A DNA stretch of 64,000 nt from Chitinophagaceae bacterium (lineage in GTDB: Bacteria > Bacteroidota > Bacteroidia > Chitinophagales > Chitinophagaceae): contig JACMKU010000211.1 in the NCBI GenBank assembly GCA_014379965.1, positions 1 to 64,000 of the forward strand, in the 5' to 3' direction. The position numbers and the translations under genes are program-made. Below the pieces are notes generated by a model. The model was given only the letters and a program-made list of their open reading frames with translations. It was not told where the DNA came from and did no database searches. Shown in pieces: positions 34,805 through 43,321 of this stretch. The number at the start of each line of letters is the position of its first letter. Position 1 is the stretch's first letter.

Positions 34805-36406
34805 CTATAACACAATGTTTTGAACCATCGCACTCTTGGATGGGTAGTCGGTATTGTAGTGAAGTCCGCGACTTTCCTTTCGGAAGGCGGCACCTTTTAC
34901 GATCAGGTAGCCAACAGATATCAGGTTCCTGAGTTCAAGAAGTTGAAGTGAGATGGATGTGTTTTGATATAGTTGTTCCGTTTCCTCCCAAAGTAGATCG
35001 AGTCGCCGCAGGGCGCGCTGAAGACGTACGTCGTTCCTTACGATGCCCACGTAATCGCTCATGACGAGCTGGAGTTCTTTTAGGCTCTGGGTGATCAGGA
35101 TCATTTCTTTGGGCTCACTCGTTCCTTTCGCATTCCAGTCGGGGATGGCATCGTTGAATGAAAGCGCGTGGACAATATTGACGGCGTCGGTATAACAGCG
35201 ATGAGCGAATACCATTGCTTCAAGCAATGAATTACTTGCGAGACGATTCGCTCCGTGTAGTCCAGTACTCGCACATTCGCCACACACGAAAAGGTGTTTG
35301 ATCGAACTCCTTCCCCATTCATCGGTTTTGATCCCACCACAACTGTAATGAGCGGCAGGTGTGACGGGTATCATATTCCTGGTTATGTCGATGCCTACCG
35401 AGAGGCATTTCTCATATATATTGGGGAAATGCTCAACGAATTTTTCCTTGGTGAAATGCCGGCAGTCCAACCAGACGTGTTCGTTACCGGTCCTTTTCAT
35501 CTCGCTGTCTATCGCTCTCGCAACGATATCGCGTGGTGCGAGGTCCTTGCGATCATCATATCTTTCCATGAATGCTTCACCCTCTTTATTACGAAGTATG
35601 CCACCGTCGCCACGCACAGCTTCGGTGATGAGGAATGCCTGTCCTTTCATTCCAGGTTCATAAAGGGCCGTGGGATGAAACTGGATAAATTCCATATTCT
35701 CGATTCGTCCTTTCGCCCGGTATACCATGGCTATGCCATCGCCAGTGGCGATCGAGGGATTCGTCGTGGTACGATATACCTGCCCGTTGCCTCCAGTTGC
35801 CAGTAAAGTGATCTTCGCAAGGATCTTCTCTACCTGGGTAGTATTCGAGTTTAAGACGTATACGCCATAGCACTCTATGTCGGGAGTTGCCTTTGTGACC
35901 AGGTACCCCATGTGGTGCTGCGTGATGATGTCTATCACGAAGCAATGCTTGACGATAGTAATGTTCGACTGCCTCGCCACCGCATCCAGCAGTGCACGCT
36001 CCATCTCCCACCCAGTAATATCCTTGTGATGTATGATCCGAAACTCGGAGTGCCCGCCTTCCTTTCCAAGCTTATAGTCTCCGTCCTGCTCCTTGTCGAA
36101 CCTCGCACCCCATTCGATAAGCTCCCTCACCCTGTCCGGCCCTTCTTTAACGACTATCTCAACTACATTGCGATTGCACAATCCATCTCCGGCTATAAGT
36201 GTATCCTCGATATGTTTTTCAAAGCTATCATTCTCCAGATCATTGACTACGGCTACTCCACCCTGGGCATATTTAGTATTGGTCTCATCGGCCGCGGCTT
36301 TTGTCATCACCAATACTTTCTTTTCTGGATAGTAGCGGGCGACCTTTAGAGCATAGGTCAGCCCCGCAATACCCGATCCGATAACAAGAAAATCTGTCTT
36401 TTGCAT
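34805..36406 (-). CDS. nadB: L-aspartate oxidase
   Basis: FAD enzyme that oxidises L-aspartate to iminoaspartate, the first step of NAD synthesis. The 533-residue length is normal. The FAD-binding GSGIAG is at 10-15, and KYAQGGVAVV, EGGHSEFRIIHHKD, GGNGQVYRTTTNPS and PAAHYSCGGIKTDEWGRSS follow as in NadB. The C-terminal helical domain is complete. nadA and nadC are not nearby. It heads a three-gene operon with the two acyltransferases, an association with no clear metabolic reason. Confidence 0.95.
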   Translation of the reverse strand: MQKTDFLVIGSGIAGLTYALKVARYYPEKKVLVMTKAAADETNTKYAQGGVAVVNDLENDSFEKHIEDTLIAGDGLCNRNVVEIVVKEGPDRVRELIEWGARFDKEQDGDYKLGKEGGHSEFRIIHHKDITGWEMERALLDAVARQSNITIVKHCFVIDIITQHHMGYLVTKATPDIECYGVYVLNSNTTQVEKILAKITLLATGGNGQVYRTTTNPSIATGDGIAMVYRAKGRIENMEFIQFHPTALYEPGMKGQAFLITEAVRGDGGILRNKEGEAFMERYDDRKDLAPRDIVARAIDSEMKRTGNEHVWLDCRHFTKEKFVEHFPNIYEKCLSVGIDITRNMIPVTPAAHYSCGGIKTDEWGRSSIKHLFVCGECASTGLHGANRLASNSLLEAMVFAHRCYTDAVNIVHALSFNDAIPDWNAKGTSEPKEMILITQSLKELQLVMSDYVGIVRNDVRLQRALRRLDLLWEETEQLYQNTSISLQLLELRNLISVGYLIVKGAAFRKESRGLHYNTDYPSKSAMVQNIVL

Positions 36407-36546
36407 TCATTCAATTTTAACCGGTGTTCATATGTCACGGATCTTTTGGACGGCCGATCCATTCGGAACAAACCTACGAGTGAAGCATTTTAACCACATT
36501 GGCACATAGGTACATAGGTTGTCACACAGATATTCAATATTAAGAC

Positions 36547-36617
36547 TCCCCACCCCACTAGCCAATCCCTACTAGCCACTCGCCAACTTACTAGCCACTC
36601 GCCAACTTACTAGCCAC
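36547..36617. repeat. GGCTAGTGG-family single arm
   Basis: Four copies of a CTAGCCACTCGCCAACTTA-type word in tandem, without a complementary arm. The last copy supplies the VASG codons and TAG stop of the YhhN gene. Confidence 0.85.
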
Positions 36618-37308
36618 TCGCTACTTCCTCAAAATTACTCTTCATATTGATATACCTGGCCGCGCCTTCGACGATAATAAACTGGGCGGCCGCGTAAGTA
36701 AGCATAATAAGTATGGACGCCATTTCGAAAGGGCGGTAAAATTTATCGATAGCGAGTATTGAATCTGAAATCACGAAGAGAAGTGCACCGGTCATTAGGA
36801 GGCGTCCTATGTTCTTTGCCGCCATGAAAGGCATGTGCATAGCTAAGAGGAACATGAAACTAATGACGATTCCATAGATACGGACTGGTACTTTCATATC
36901 TAGAAGGTGTGGAGACAGGAAATACATTAGTGTGGCATAGTACACCGCAACAATGACTAAGAGCCAGGGATTGCTCTTAATATTCTCGCCTACTCGTAAT
37001 TGATGAAAGAAGATGATATAGAAAACATGCGCAAGCAGGAAGGACGAAAGTCCAAGTATGAAGAAAATCGAATCCCTTCCCTGGAACATTAATAATATAT
37101 CGCCCACCCAGGAAAAGAAGAGTGCCAGTGCTACCCATTTTATCAAGGATGAGCGGCTGCGACCGACACACGAAAAAAAATATACACCCAGCGTGAGGAT
37201 GATCAATGGCTTTGTGACTTGCTGCAAAAGAAGATGGCCGGCGGCGATGGCCGTGAGATGTGCAATGACGACAGCCATGAAGATAATCATCCAGAGCTTT
37301 CTGTTCAC
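36610..37308 (-). CDS. YhhN family membrane protein (lysoplasmalogenase-like)
   Basis: A 232-residue integral membrane protein with about eight hydrophobic segments, of the YhhN/TMEM86 family. Characterised members are lysoplasmalogenases that cleave the vinyl-ether bond of lysoplasmalogens. Conserved polar residues inside membrane segments are in FSWVGDILLMF and FVISDSILAIDKF. Whether a plasmalogen-free bacterium uses it for another ether or vinyl-ether lipid is unknown. The final residues are encoded by a repeat arm. ispG lies 10 bases upstream on the same strand, so they may be co-transcribed. Confidence 0.82.
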   Translation of the reverse strand: MNRKLWMIIFMAVVIAHLTAIAAGHLLLQQVTKPLIILTLGVYFFSCVGRSRSSLIKWVALALFFSWVGDILLMFQGRDSIFFILGLSSFLLAHVFYIIFFHQLRVGENIKSNPWLLVIVAVYYATLMYFLSPHLLDMKVPVRIYGIVISFMFLLAMHMPFMAAKNIGRLLMTGALLFVISDSILAIDKFYRPFEMASILIMLTYAAAQFIIVEGAARYINMKSNFEEVASG

Positions 37309-37318
37309 TTGAAGAGGT

Positions 37319-39361
37319 TTAGGTGGCGGGTTCTACCCAGGCGGCATTTTCCTTAAGAAGGTTGATGAGTTCATCTACTGCTACATCGCTATTCACGTTT
37401 CTCTTCATTACGTCCTTTCCGCGATACAGTGTGATCTTTCCCGGGCCACTCCCCACATATCCGAAATCCGCATCGGCCATTTCACCAGGTCCATTCACGA
37501 TGCAGCCCATGATGGCTATCTTAACGCCCTTGAGATGATGAGTAACCGCCCGTATCCTGGCAGTTGTCTCCTGTAGGTCGAACAGCGTCCTTCCGCAACT
37601 GGGACAACTAATATATTCCGTCTTGGATATCCTGGTTCGTGTCGCCTGCAGGATATTAAAAGCAGTATTATTGATGAACTGTTCTACACTTTGGTTTTGG
37701 AGGTAATTCCTTCCTGAAGCATTTACTGAACCGTTGCCTGAGCCTATCGATTGATAAGCGGCGGATGTCATGCCCAGGCAGACTCCATCACCGAATCCAT
37801 CGAGCAGCAGGCCACCAGTCTCGGTTGCAAAATGTATCAGGTGTTCATCCGCCGTCTGTGCCGAACTGTCGGTGATCAGTATGACGGGGTTCTTTATACT
37901 CTTCTCCACGAGAGTGATCATCATGCGGCGTACCGATGACAATGCATTCTTATTGGTACTACTCAGGCAAATAACTACTGTCGGGTCATTCAGCTGGTCA
38001 AGGTAGGGTGATTCGATGCCATTATTGTAACAATCCACCATCACGAAATTCAGGTGGTCACTCTTCAACGATGCATCAACAAAACCACTATCCTGGAAGA
38101 TGGGGAAAAATTTTGTTTTATCTGAAGCCGCCTGCCAGGTATCGGGATAGACAATCACTTTGAGTGTACCCGGCAATTGAAGATCGGGTAACATATGGCC
38201 GGTAAAAATATAATCAGCGGCAGCATCGCTTATTGTCCACTTATCCGTGACTATATCATAGGTGTAGCCAACACTTTGCAGACTCTCGGTGGTGATCGTA
38301 TCCAACTTGCTAAGGTCTGCTATGACAACCGGCACATGTTTGCCGCCTATGTTATCGACGGGCAATGACTCCCTCCGTTGATAGTGGAAAGGATCATAAT
38401 AAATTCCACCACGAGGTAGGGACGGCGCGCGCGGATTTTCCTGGGACATGGTAAATAGCTTTCCTGATTCCTGGCTATTTTGCTCGTATCGTTTGACGAT
38501 ATCCCTACAGACGGGAATTTCAAGTTCTGGATCTTCAGTAAGTGAAACGCGAATAGTGTCCCCTAGCCCATCTTCCATCAGGGAGCCGATGCCTATCGCG
38601 CTCTTTATCCTTCCATCTTCCCCATCGCCCGCTTCGGTCACGCCAAGATGCAATGGATAACACTCGCCGAATTCATCCGCCATCGTCTTTACCAACAATC
38701 GATAAGCCTGTACCATCACCTGCGGGTTACTGGCCTTCATGCTCAACACGATGTTGTGATAAGTTTCTGCCCTGGCAATGCGGAGGAACTCCATTGCACT
38801 TTCCACCATTCCCATCGGGGTGTCCCCATATCGGCTCATGATCCTGTCGCTGAGCGAACCATGATTGGTACCGATACGCATGGCAGTACCATATTCCTTA
38901 CATATTTTGACCAGGGGAGTAAATCGTTCGCGAATGCGATCGATCTCTTCCGCATAATCCATATCCGAATATTCGATTAGTTCGAATTTCTTCTTGTCTA
39001 CGTAATTTCCCGGATTGACCCTGACCTTCTCGACGATTCGTGCCGCAATCTCGGCGGCATTCGGGGTGAAATGGATGTCTGCAACCAGTGGCGCCGTATA
39101 TCCTCGCCTGCGCAATTCATTTTTAATATTCAAGAGGTTCTCCGCCTCCGTCCTCGATGGAGCGGTGATGCGCACGAGCTCGGACCCTGCTTCGATGCAG
39201 CGAATACTCTGCTCCACCGTACCCATAGTATCCATGGTATCGGTGGTGGTCATCGTCTGGATCCTGATGGGATGGAAATTACCAAGCAATAGGTCTCCAA
39301 CCCTTACCTCTCTTGTTGTAAGACGTTTGTATTCAGTAAGTGATTCGGAGTATAGCTGCAT
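37319..39361 (-). CDS. ispG: 4-hydroxy-3-methylbut-2-enyl diphosphate synthase, long form
   Basis: IspG (GcpE) is the 4Fe-4S enzyme that makes HMBPP in the MEP isoprenoid pathway. The start at 39361 gives 680 residues; the longer reading begins with a TTG inside the promoter. It is the long form found in Bacteroidota, Chlamydia and plants, with a large insertion (about 290-560) between the TIM barrel and the iron-sulfur domain. Barrel signatures are IQTMTTTDTMDT and MRIGTNHGSLS. The cluster Cys are in ISCPSCGRTL and IMGCIVNGPGEM near the C-terminus. It is followed by the YhhN gene. Confidence 0.95.
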   Translation of the reverse strand: MQLYSESLTEYKRLTTREVRVGDLLLGNFHPIRIQTMTTTDTMDTMGTVEQSIRCIEAGSELVRITAPSRTEAENLLNIKNELRRRGYTAPLVADIHFTPNAAEIAARIVEKVRVNPGNYVDKKKFELIEYSDMDYAEEIDRIRERFTPLVKICKEYGTAMRIGTNHGSLSDRIMSRYGDTPMGMVESAMEFLRIARAETYHNIVLSMKASNPQVMVQAYRLLVKTMADEFGECYPLHLGVTEAGDGEDGRIKSAIGIGSLMEDGLGDTIRVSLTEDPELEIPVCRDIVKRYEQNSQESGKLFTMSQENPRAPSLPRGGIYYDPFHYQRRESLPVDNIGGKHVPVVIADLSKLDTITTESLQSVGYTYDIVTDKWTISDAAADYIFTGHMLPDLQLPGTLKVIVYPDTWQAASDKTKFFPIFQDSGFVDASLKSDHLNFVMVDCYNNGIESPYLDQLNDPTVVICLSSTNKNALSSVRRMMITLVEKSIKNPVILITDSSAQTADEHLIHFATETGGLLLDGFGDGVCLGMTSAAYQSIGSGNGSVNASGRNYLQNQSVEQFINNTAFNILQATRTRISKTEYISCPSCGRTLFDLQETTARIRAVTHHLKGVKIAIMGCIVNGPGEMADADFGYVGSGPGKITLYRGKDVMKRNVNSDVAVDELINLLKENAAWVEPAT

Positions 39362-39388
39362 GTTCAGTGTGCCGTGATGATAATGCGG

Positions 39389-39396
39389 CAAAGTTA
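39389..39396 (-). promoter_or_regulatory. -7 box of ispG
   Basis: The minus strand reads TAACTTTG, a full TAnnTTTG match, with a leader of about 24 bases to 39361. It lies just downstream of the batC stop. Confidence 0.5.
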
Positions 39397-39422
39397 ACGA
39401 AGATTAGCCTGATAAGAATTCA

Positions 39423-40040
39423 TTACCAGTCCTTCTGACCTCCAGTGGATTTGGTCTTTTGTTTCTGCATTTTCTCTTGCAAATCCTTTTCTTTCTGCTC
39501 GAGCAGCTTGAGTTTCTGATCCGCTTCCTTCTGGTTCATTTTCGGCTGTTGCTTCTTATCCTGTTTTTGTTGTTGTTTCTTCTTCTGGTCTTCCTTTTTC
39601 TGAGGATTCTTCTTTTTTAACTCCAACAACGCTTTCTGTAAGTTTTCCCTTGCCTGCTTGTCGTTGGGATCCTGGCGAAGAGCGTTCTTATAAGCATCGA
39701 TACTTTCCTCGAGCTTTTTCTGGTTTGACAGGATCGCGCCTTTGTTGTAGTATGACTTTGCTTTCTCGCCACTTTCACTGGTCTTAACCGCAAGTTCCTC
39801 GAAGGAGCGAATAGCCTCATCGGGCTTTGCAAGACGATAAGCTGTACTCGCCCTGTTGAATCGCGCCGCCTTGTTCTCAGGATCTTTGGCAATGGCCTCG
39901 TCGTAGGCAGATGCTGCAGGTTCATACTGCTGCCTCTTATAAAGTTCGTTTCCTTTTTGGATGGCTACCTCGGGTGCCTGGGCAAACGCTGCCATCGGAA
40001 GGCAAATGCAAAGTAATAATATGAGTGAGAAGTTTTTCAA
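39423..40040 (-). CDS. batC: BatC-like TPR protein
   Basis: A 205-residue exported protein. Residues 1-20 are a signal peptide (MKNFSLILLLCICLPMAAFA). Three TPR-like units cover about 25-140 (NELYKRQQYEPAASAYDEAI, NRASTAYRLAKPDEA, YYNKGAILSNQKKLEESI). The remainder is very rich in Lys and Gln and ends in QKDW, as BatC homologues do. It belongs to the Bacteroides aerotolerance (Bat) genes, whose exact role is unsettled. The start overlaps the batB stop by 4 bases. The other Bat genes (moxR, batA, batD, batE) are not in the window. Confidence 0.82.
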   Translation of the reverse strand: MKNFSLILLLCICLPMAAFAQAPEVAIQKGNELYKRQQYEPAASAYDEAIAKDPENKAARFNRASTAYRLAKPDEAIRSFEELAVKTSESGEKAKSYYNKGAILSNQKKLEESIDAYKNALRQDPNDKQARENLQKALLELKKKNPQKKEDQKKKQQQKQDKKQQPKMNQKEADQKLKLLEQKEKDLQEKMQKQKTKSTGGQKDW

Positions 40041-41038
40041 GCTGCCAATTTTTTTCTTTCAGGAATAAATGCTTCCACGATCAGTAGAATAAGCATGGCA
40101 CCTGCAAACCACCAGTAAAACGTTTTGAAATTCATGAGCGATACATCACCGAACGCTCTGGTCTCTATCTGTGACAATTGATTTTTCACTATCCTCACCG
40201 CATCATCACTGCTTTGAAGGCGGACATATACACCACGGGTGTTTTCAGCGAGCATCTTCAATTCGTTTTCATTCAGCCTTGATATCACCGGGTTCCCCGC
40301 GTCATCTTTCTTATTCTCCCCGGTCGCCGGGTCTACTATGTATCCACCTTCGGGTGAACCAACTCCTACAGTATTGATCATTAGCCCCTGGTCGGCTAGC
40401 TCGGCAGACGTCTGTATCGCCTCTTCGTCGTGATCTTCGCCATCAGAGATCAATACTACGGCTTTGAATCGTCTCTCCGCAGTGTTAAACGCGTTTGCAC
40501 TCATTTTTAACGCGTCGTTGATAACTGTACCCTGCTGCGGCACGGCATCAGTACTTGCCGATGATACATACATCTGGGCGGCCCCATGATCGGTGCTTAG
40601 AGGCATTTGCATATAAGCCTTACCTGCAAACCAAACAAGGCCTATTCTGTCGTCTGGCAGCGCATTGATCAGCTTGCTGACAAATTGCTTCGCCCGGTCG
40701 ATGCGACTGGGTTGAAGGTCTGTGGCAAGCATGCTCTTACTGACATCCAGGGCGACTACGACGTCGATACCCTTCCTGATGATCCCATCTGGACCGCCAG
40801 GTTTCCGAAGGTTCATCACTGCAACTACACCTGCACCGACGGCAAGAAGAATGAGTAAGAATTTTAGAGTAAATAATCGCGGAGAGAAATTGGCCGTCAT
40901 CTCCTTCACAAGGTTCTTATCCCCCATCCTTTTGACGACACGCTTTTTCCATTGAAGCAGGAATATAAATAAAAGGATAAACAGGGGAACTGCTGCGAGC
41001 AGCCAAACGAACTCGATATGTTGGAATTGGAATTTCAA
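40037..41038 (-). CDS. batB: BatB-like von Willebrand factor A membrane protein
   Basis: A 333-residue protein with membrane segments at about 8-26 and 55-75, a periplasmic VWA domain, and a final membrane segment near 308-326. The MIDAS motif is intact as DVSKSM in VVALDVSKSMLATDL. Bacteroides aerotolerance operons normally carry batA and batB together after moxR and a DUF58 gene; here only one VWA gene is present and the next gene upstream is a beta-lactamase. This is either a detached batB-batC pair or a single-VWA variant of the operon. Confidence 0.83.
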   Translation of the reverse strand: MKFQFQHIEFVWLLAAVPLFILLFIFLLQWKKRVVKRMGDKNLVKEMTANFSPRLFTLKFLLILLAVGAGVVAVMNLRKPGGPDGIIRKGIDVVVALDVSKSMLATDLQPSRIDRAKQFVSKLINALPDDRIGLVWFAGKAYMQMPLSTDHGAAQMYVSSASTDAVPQQGTVINDALKMSANAFNTAERRFKAVVLISDGEDHDEEAIQTSAELADQGLMINTVGVGSPEGGYIVDPATGENKKDDAGNPVISRLNENELKMLAENTRGVYVRLQSSDDAVRIVKNQLSQIETRAFGDVSLMNFKTFYWWFAGAMLILLIVEAFIPERKKLAA

Positions 41039-41145
41039 AATATTTGGATGACAGGGCTAATATTCAACAATTAAACCAAATGATCACAATTTGATATAAA
41101 TTATCCCGCGGAAAACTACTGTTTTCCAATATCAATGCGGCATGT

Positions 41146-41958
41146 CTACATTTTCCCTTCCAGAAAACCGAGGTGTTTAAGTATGTCTTTGAGCATCTTC
41201 AACCTAACGCCCCACATATCATAATTTCTATCTGGCGATTCTATGTTTAGGACAAAGAAATATGGATGATTATTCTCCTCCACCCAGCCAACTACCCAAC
41301 CAATAGAATGCTGATTCTCCGTAAAGCCCCATCCGGTCTTGTACCCGAGCCGATAATTTGTATTGTTTTCAAACAACATTGCCCTTTTCACCATCTCCTG
41401 GTATACTCTATGAAAAGGAAGTTGTCCGAAGTATAATCTCTTCACAAGTCCAAGCTGCTCATCAGGTGTAATCTTAAGATTATTATTCAGCCAGAAAGAA
41501 TCAACGGATCCTTTGATCTGTCTCGTTCCGTACTTGAGTGAATCGAGCCAAAATTGCATCGTGTCACGTCCAATGCGGCGGGCTACCTCCTGGTAATAGT
41601 TTACGGCCGACACCCTGAAAGCCTTGAACATTGTAAGGTCCTGGTTCCAATCCTCGGAGAAACGTTTAATGCCATCCCACTTGATCACCATGCTGTCGTT
41701 GGTAATCTTGCCCGTTTGCAGACCAATGAGGGAGTTGACAATCTTAAAGGTTGATGCAGGGAGATAGCTGCTGTCGCGATACCTGGCGAGATTGTGCACA
41801 GTAAACTTTCCTGTTCCGTTGTCCATCAACGCGAAGGTTCCTTCGACCTTGTTGTCGTCGAAATAGCGCTTCAGGCTCTCGTCAGTCTTCACGTTGTTAA
41901 GCGAGCAAGAGCTGAATAGGAACCATAGACAAGGAAGGAAATAGACGGCGAATCTCAT
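41146..41958 (-). CDS. Class D (OXA-type) beta-lactamase, lipoprotein
   Basis: A serine beta-lactamase of class D. The start at 41958 gives 270 residues with a lipoprotein signal and Cys18 (FLFSSC); the longer reading to 42045 would run into an inverted repeat and pass over the promoter. Class D motifs are intact: STFK at 69-72 (nucleophile Ser69, Lys72, carboxylated in this class), SAV at 117-119, YGT at 143-145 in place of YGN, and KTGWG at 207-211. It should hydrolyse penicillin-type drugs, though spectrum cannot be read from sequence. A BlaR1-type sensor domain is a less likely alternative because the protein lacks its membrane and protease part. No mobile element adjoins it. Confidence 0.9.
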   Translation of the reverse strand: MRFAVYFLPCLWFLFSSCSLNNVKTDESLKRYFDDNKVEGTFALMDNGTGKFTVHNLARYRDSSYLPASTFKIVNSLIGLQTGKITNDSMVIKWDGIKRFSEDWNQDLTMFKAFRVSAVNYYQEVARRIGRDTMQFWLDSLKYGTRQIKGSVDSFWLNNNLKITPDEQLGLVKRLYFGQLPFHRVYQEMVKRAMLFENNTNYRLGYKTGWGFTENQHSIGWVVGWVEENNHPYFFVLNIESPDRNYDMWGVRLKMLKDILKHLGFLEGKM

Positions 41959-41971
41959 GAGGGATTTTTCC

Positions 41972-41979
41972 CAAAGGTA
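41972..41979 (-). promoter_or_regulatory. -7 box of the beta-lactamase gene
   Basis: The minus strand reads TACCTTTG, a full match, with a TTTG 22 bases upstream. The leader to 41958 is about 10 bases. Confidence 0.55.
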
Positions 41980-42012
41980 ATCGCTGTAGAAATGTAGAAT
42001 GCAAATTGTCGG

Positions 42013-42115
42013 GAGGTCCGGAAGTCCGGAAGACCGAAAGACCACTCCTATACTTTAAACATTCTTCAAAGTTAGGAACAGGTCTTTCGGACTTTCGGTC
42101 TTCCGGACTTTCGGT
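42013..42115. repeat. Inverted word repeat (GTCCGGAAGACCGAAAG family)
   Basis: Left arm 42013-42043 and right arm 42081-42115 are complementary runs of CCGGAAGTCC and GACCGAAAG words, with a 37-base spacer. It lies between two minus-strand genes. Confidence 0.87.
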
Positions 42116-42130
42116 TTTGCAGTCGCCTTT

Positions 42131-42259
42131 TTAGAGGTAGAATCCGCCTCGCTGTTTGTAATGCTTATTACCTTGACAGTCTCTCTTGACGGATGCACAT
42201 GATGATAGCATAAACAATACGGTTGCGCTTACAATGAAGCACAAAATGAACTTCTTCAT
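42131..42259 (-). CDS. Short lipoprotein of 42 residues
   Basis: A small open frame on the minus strand that fits a Bacteroidota mini-lipoprotein. It starts ATG at 42259 and ends TAA at 42131. The first 20 residues are a clear signal (MKKFILCFIVSATVLFMLSS) with the lipid-modified Cys21, and the mature part is only 22 residues, basic, with DCQGNKHYKQRGGFY. I know no function. It lies upstream of the beta-lactamase gene on the same strand, with an inverted repeat between. Confidence 0.7.
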   Translation of the reverse strand: MKKFILCFIVSATVLFMLSSCASVKRDCQGNKHYKQRGGFYL

Positions 42260-42478
42260 TTCTTAGTTTTTTCGGGTCCAATAAATTGTTAGGGAGATTT
42301 CAGAGGAAGTCGGTAGAGTTAGGCCATCAAAGGAGAAAACGAAAGTAATAATCAGATATTGTTTTTCATAACTTCAGTCAATATATTTCATAAATAATAT
42401 GTAAAAACCTGTAGGGTTCTTTTTTATCGTAAAAACACGAATTTTTATACATTTATATTCTAAACAAAACCTCTTGCC

Positions 42479-43069
42479 ATGAAACAGCACATTCTCCTCC
42501 TGATGATGTTTACATATATTCTCACTTCCTGTGGAAATAATAAGAAAACTGTTGAGGCTACCAGTGAAGATGGAAAGACTACAGTCACTGCGGATGTGAG
42601 CAAGTCTGACCAGGTAACCGAAGAAATGAAGAAGCAGACCGAAGAGCTGCAAAAATTACCTCCTTTGAACCTCGAAGAATTGAAGGCACTCTTACCCGAA
42701 CAACTTATGGGCGCAAAGCGCTCCAATTTCCAGGCTACGTCTGCAACAGGTACCGGACTTGCAACGGCTGAATATGCATTAAACGATACTACTAACGTAC
42801 AGGTAAACATATGGGACTGCGGTGGCCCAGGCGGAGCGGGTATTTATAGCAGCCAGTATCTGGGCATGTTCAACTTTCAATCTGAGAGTGATAACGAATA
42901 CACCAAGACCATCGAATTCCAGGGAAACAAGGCAATCGAGCATTGCGAAAAGGCAGGCACTCGTTGTACGCTTACCTATTTCACCAGCCCTCGTTACATG
43001 GTTGTGCTAGAGGGCAACAACATTCATCCGGATGGGTTGAAGCAGGCTGCGGGGGAATTGAAGCTGTGA
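42479..43069 (+). CDS. Hypothetical lipoprotein
   Basis: A 196-residue lipoprotein with signal MKQHILLLMMFTYILTSC and Cys18. A charged, possibly coiled segment (about 40-75, KSDQVTEEMKKQTEELQK) precedes a compact domain with NVQVNIWDCGGPGGAGIYS and CEKAGTRCTLTYFTSPRYMVVLEG. I cannot name the domain. It is a single-gene unit; its stop codon adjoins GTGAATAGTG words and the large GAAACAG hairpin. Confidence 0.72.
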   Translation: MKQHILLLMMFTYILTSCGNNKKTVEATSEDGKTTVTADVSKSDQVTEEMKKQTEELQKLPPLNLEELKALLPEQLMGAKRSNFQATSATGTGLATAEYALNDTTNVQVNIWDCGGPGGAGIYSSQYLGMFNFQSESDNEYTKTIEFQGNKAIEHCEKAGTRCTLTYFTSPRYMVVLEGNNIHPDGLKQAAGELKL

Positions 43070-43103
43070 GTTGTGAGTGGTGAGTAGTGAATAGTGAGTG
43101 TCT

Positions 43104-43281
43104 CCCTGTTTCTCGCTCTGTTTCTGTTTCTGTTCCTCGCTCTCGCTCTGTTTCTCGATCTGTTTCTGTTTCTGTTGCTCGCTCTCGCTCTGTTTCTCGC
43201 TCTTGGGCTAGAGAAACAGGAACAGAAACAGGAACAGGAACAGAAACAGAAACAGAGCGAGAAACAGAGCGGGAGCGAGGG
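43104..43281. repeat. Large inverted word repeat (GAAACAG/GAGCGAG family), copy 2
   Basis: Left arm 43104-43204 is made of CTGTTTCT and CTCGCTCT words; right arm 43209-43281 of GAAACAG, GGAACAG and GAGCGAG. The loop is only a few bases, so the RNA could fold into a hairpin of 60-70 bp with several possible registers. It lies directly before kbl and its -7 box. Spurious open frames run through it in four readings. Confidence 0.9.
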
Positions 43282-43296
43282 TAGTTGCACCACCCC

Positions 43297-43304
43297 TATC
43301 TTTG
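43297..43304 (+). promoter_or_regulatory. -7 box of kbl
   Basis: TATCTTTG fits TAnnTTTG and gives a leader of about 14 bases before 43322. The -33 position falls at the end of the repeat arm. Confidence 0.5.
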
Positions 43305-43321
43305 TTGTCTAAACAAATCCC

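Noticed and set aside
43024-43312. Open frames on both strands through the GAAACAG hairpin
   Set aside because: Repeat words without stop codons produce long frames in several readings; the peptides are simple-sequence and have no start signals.
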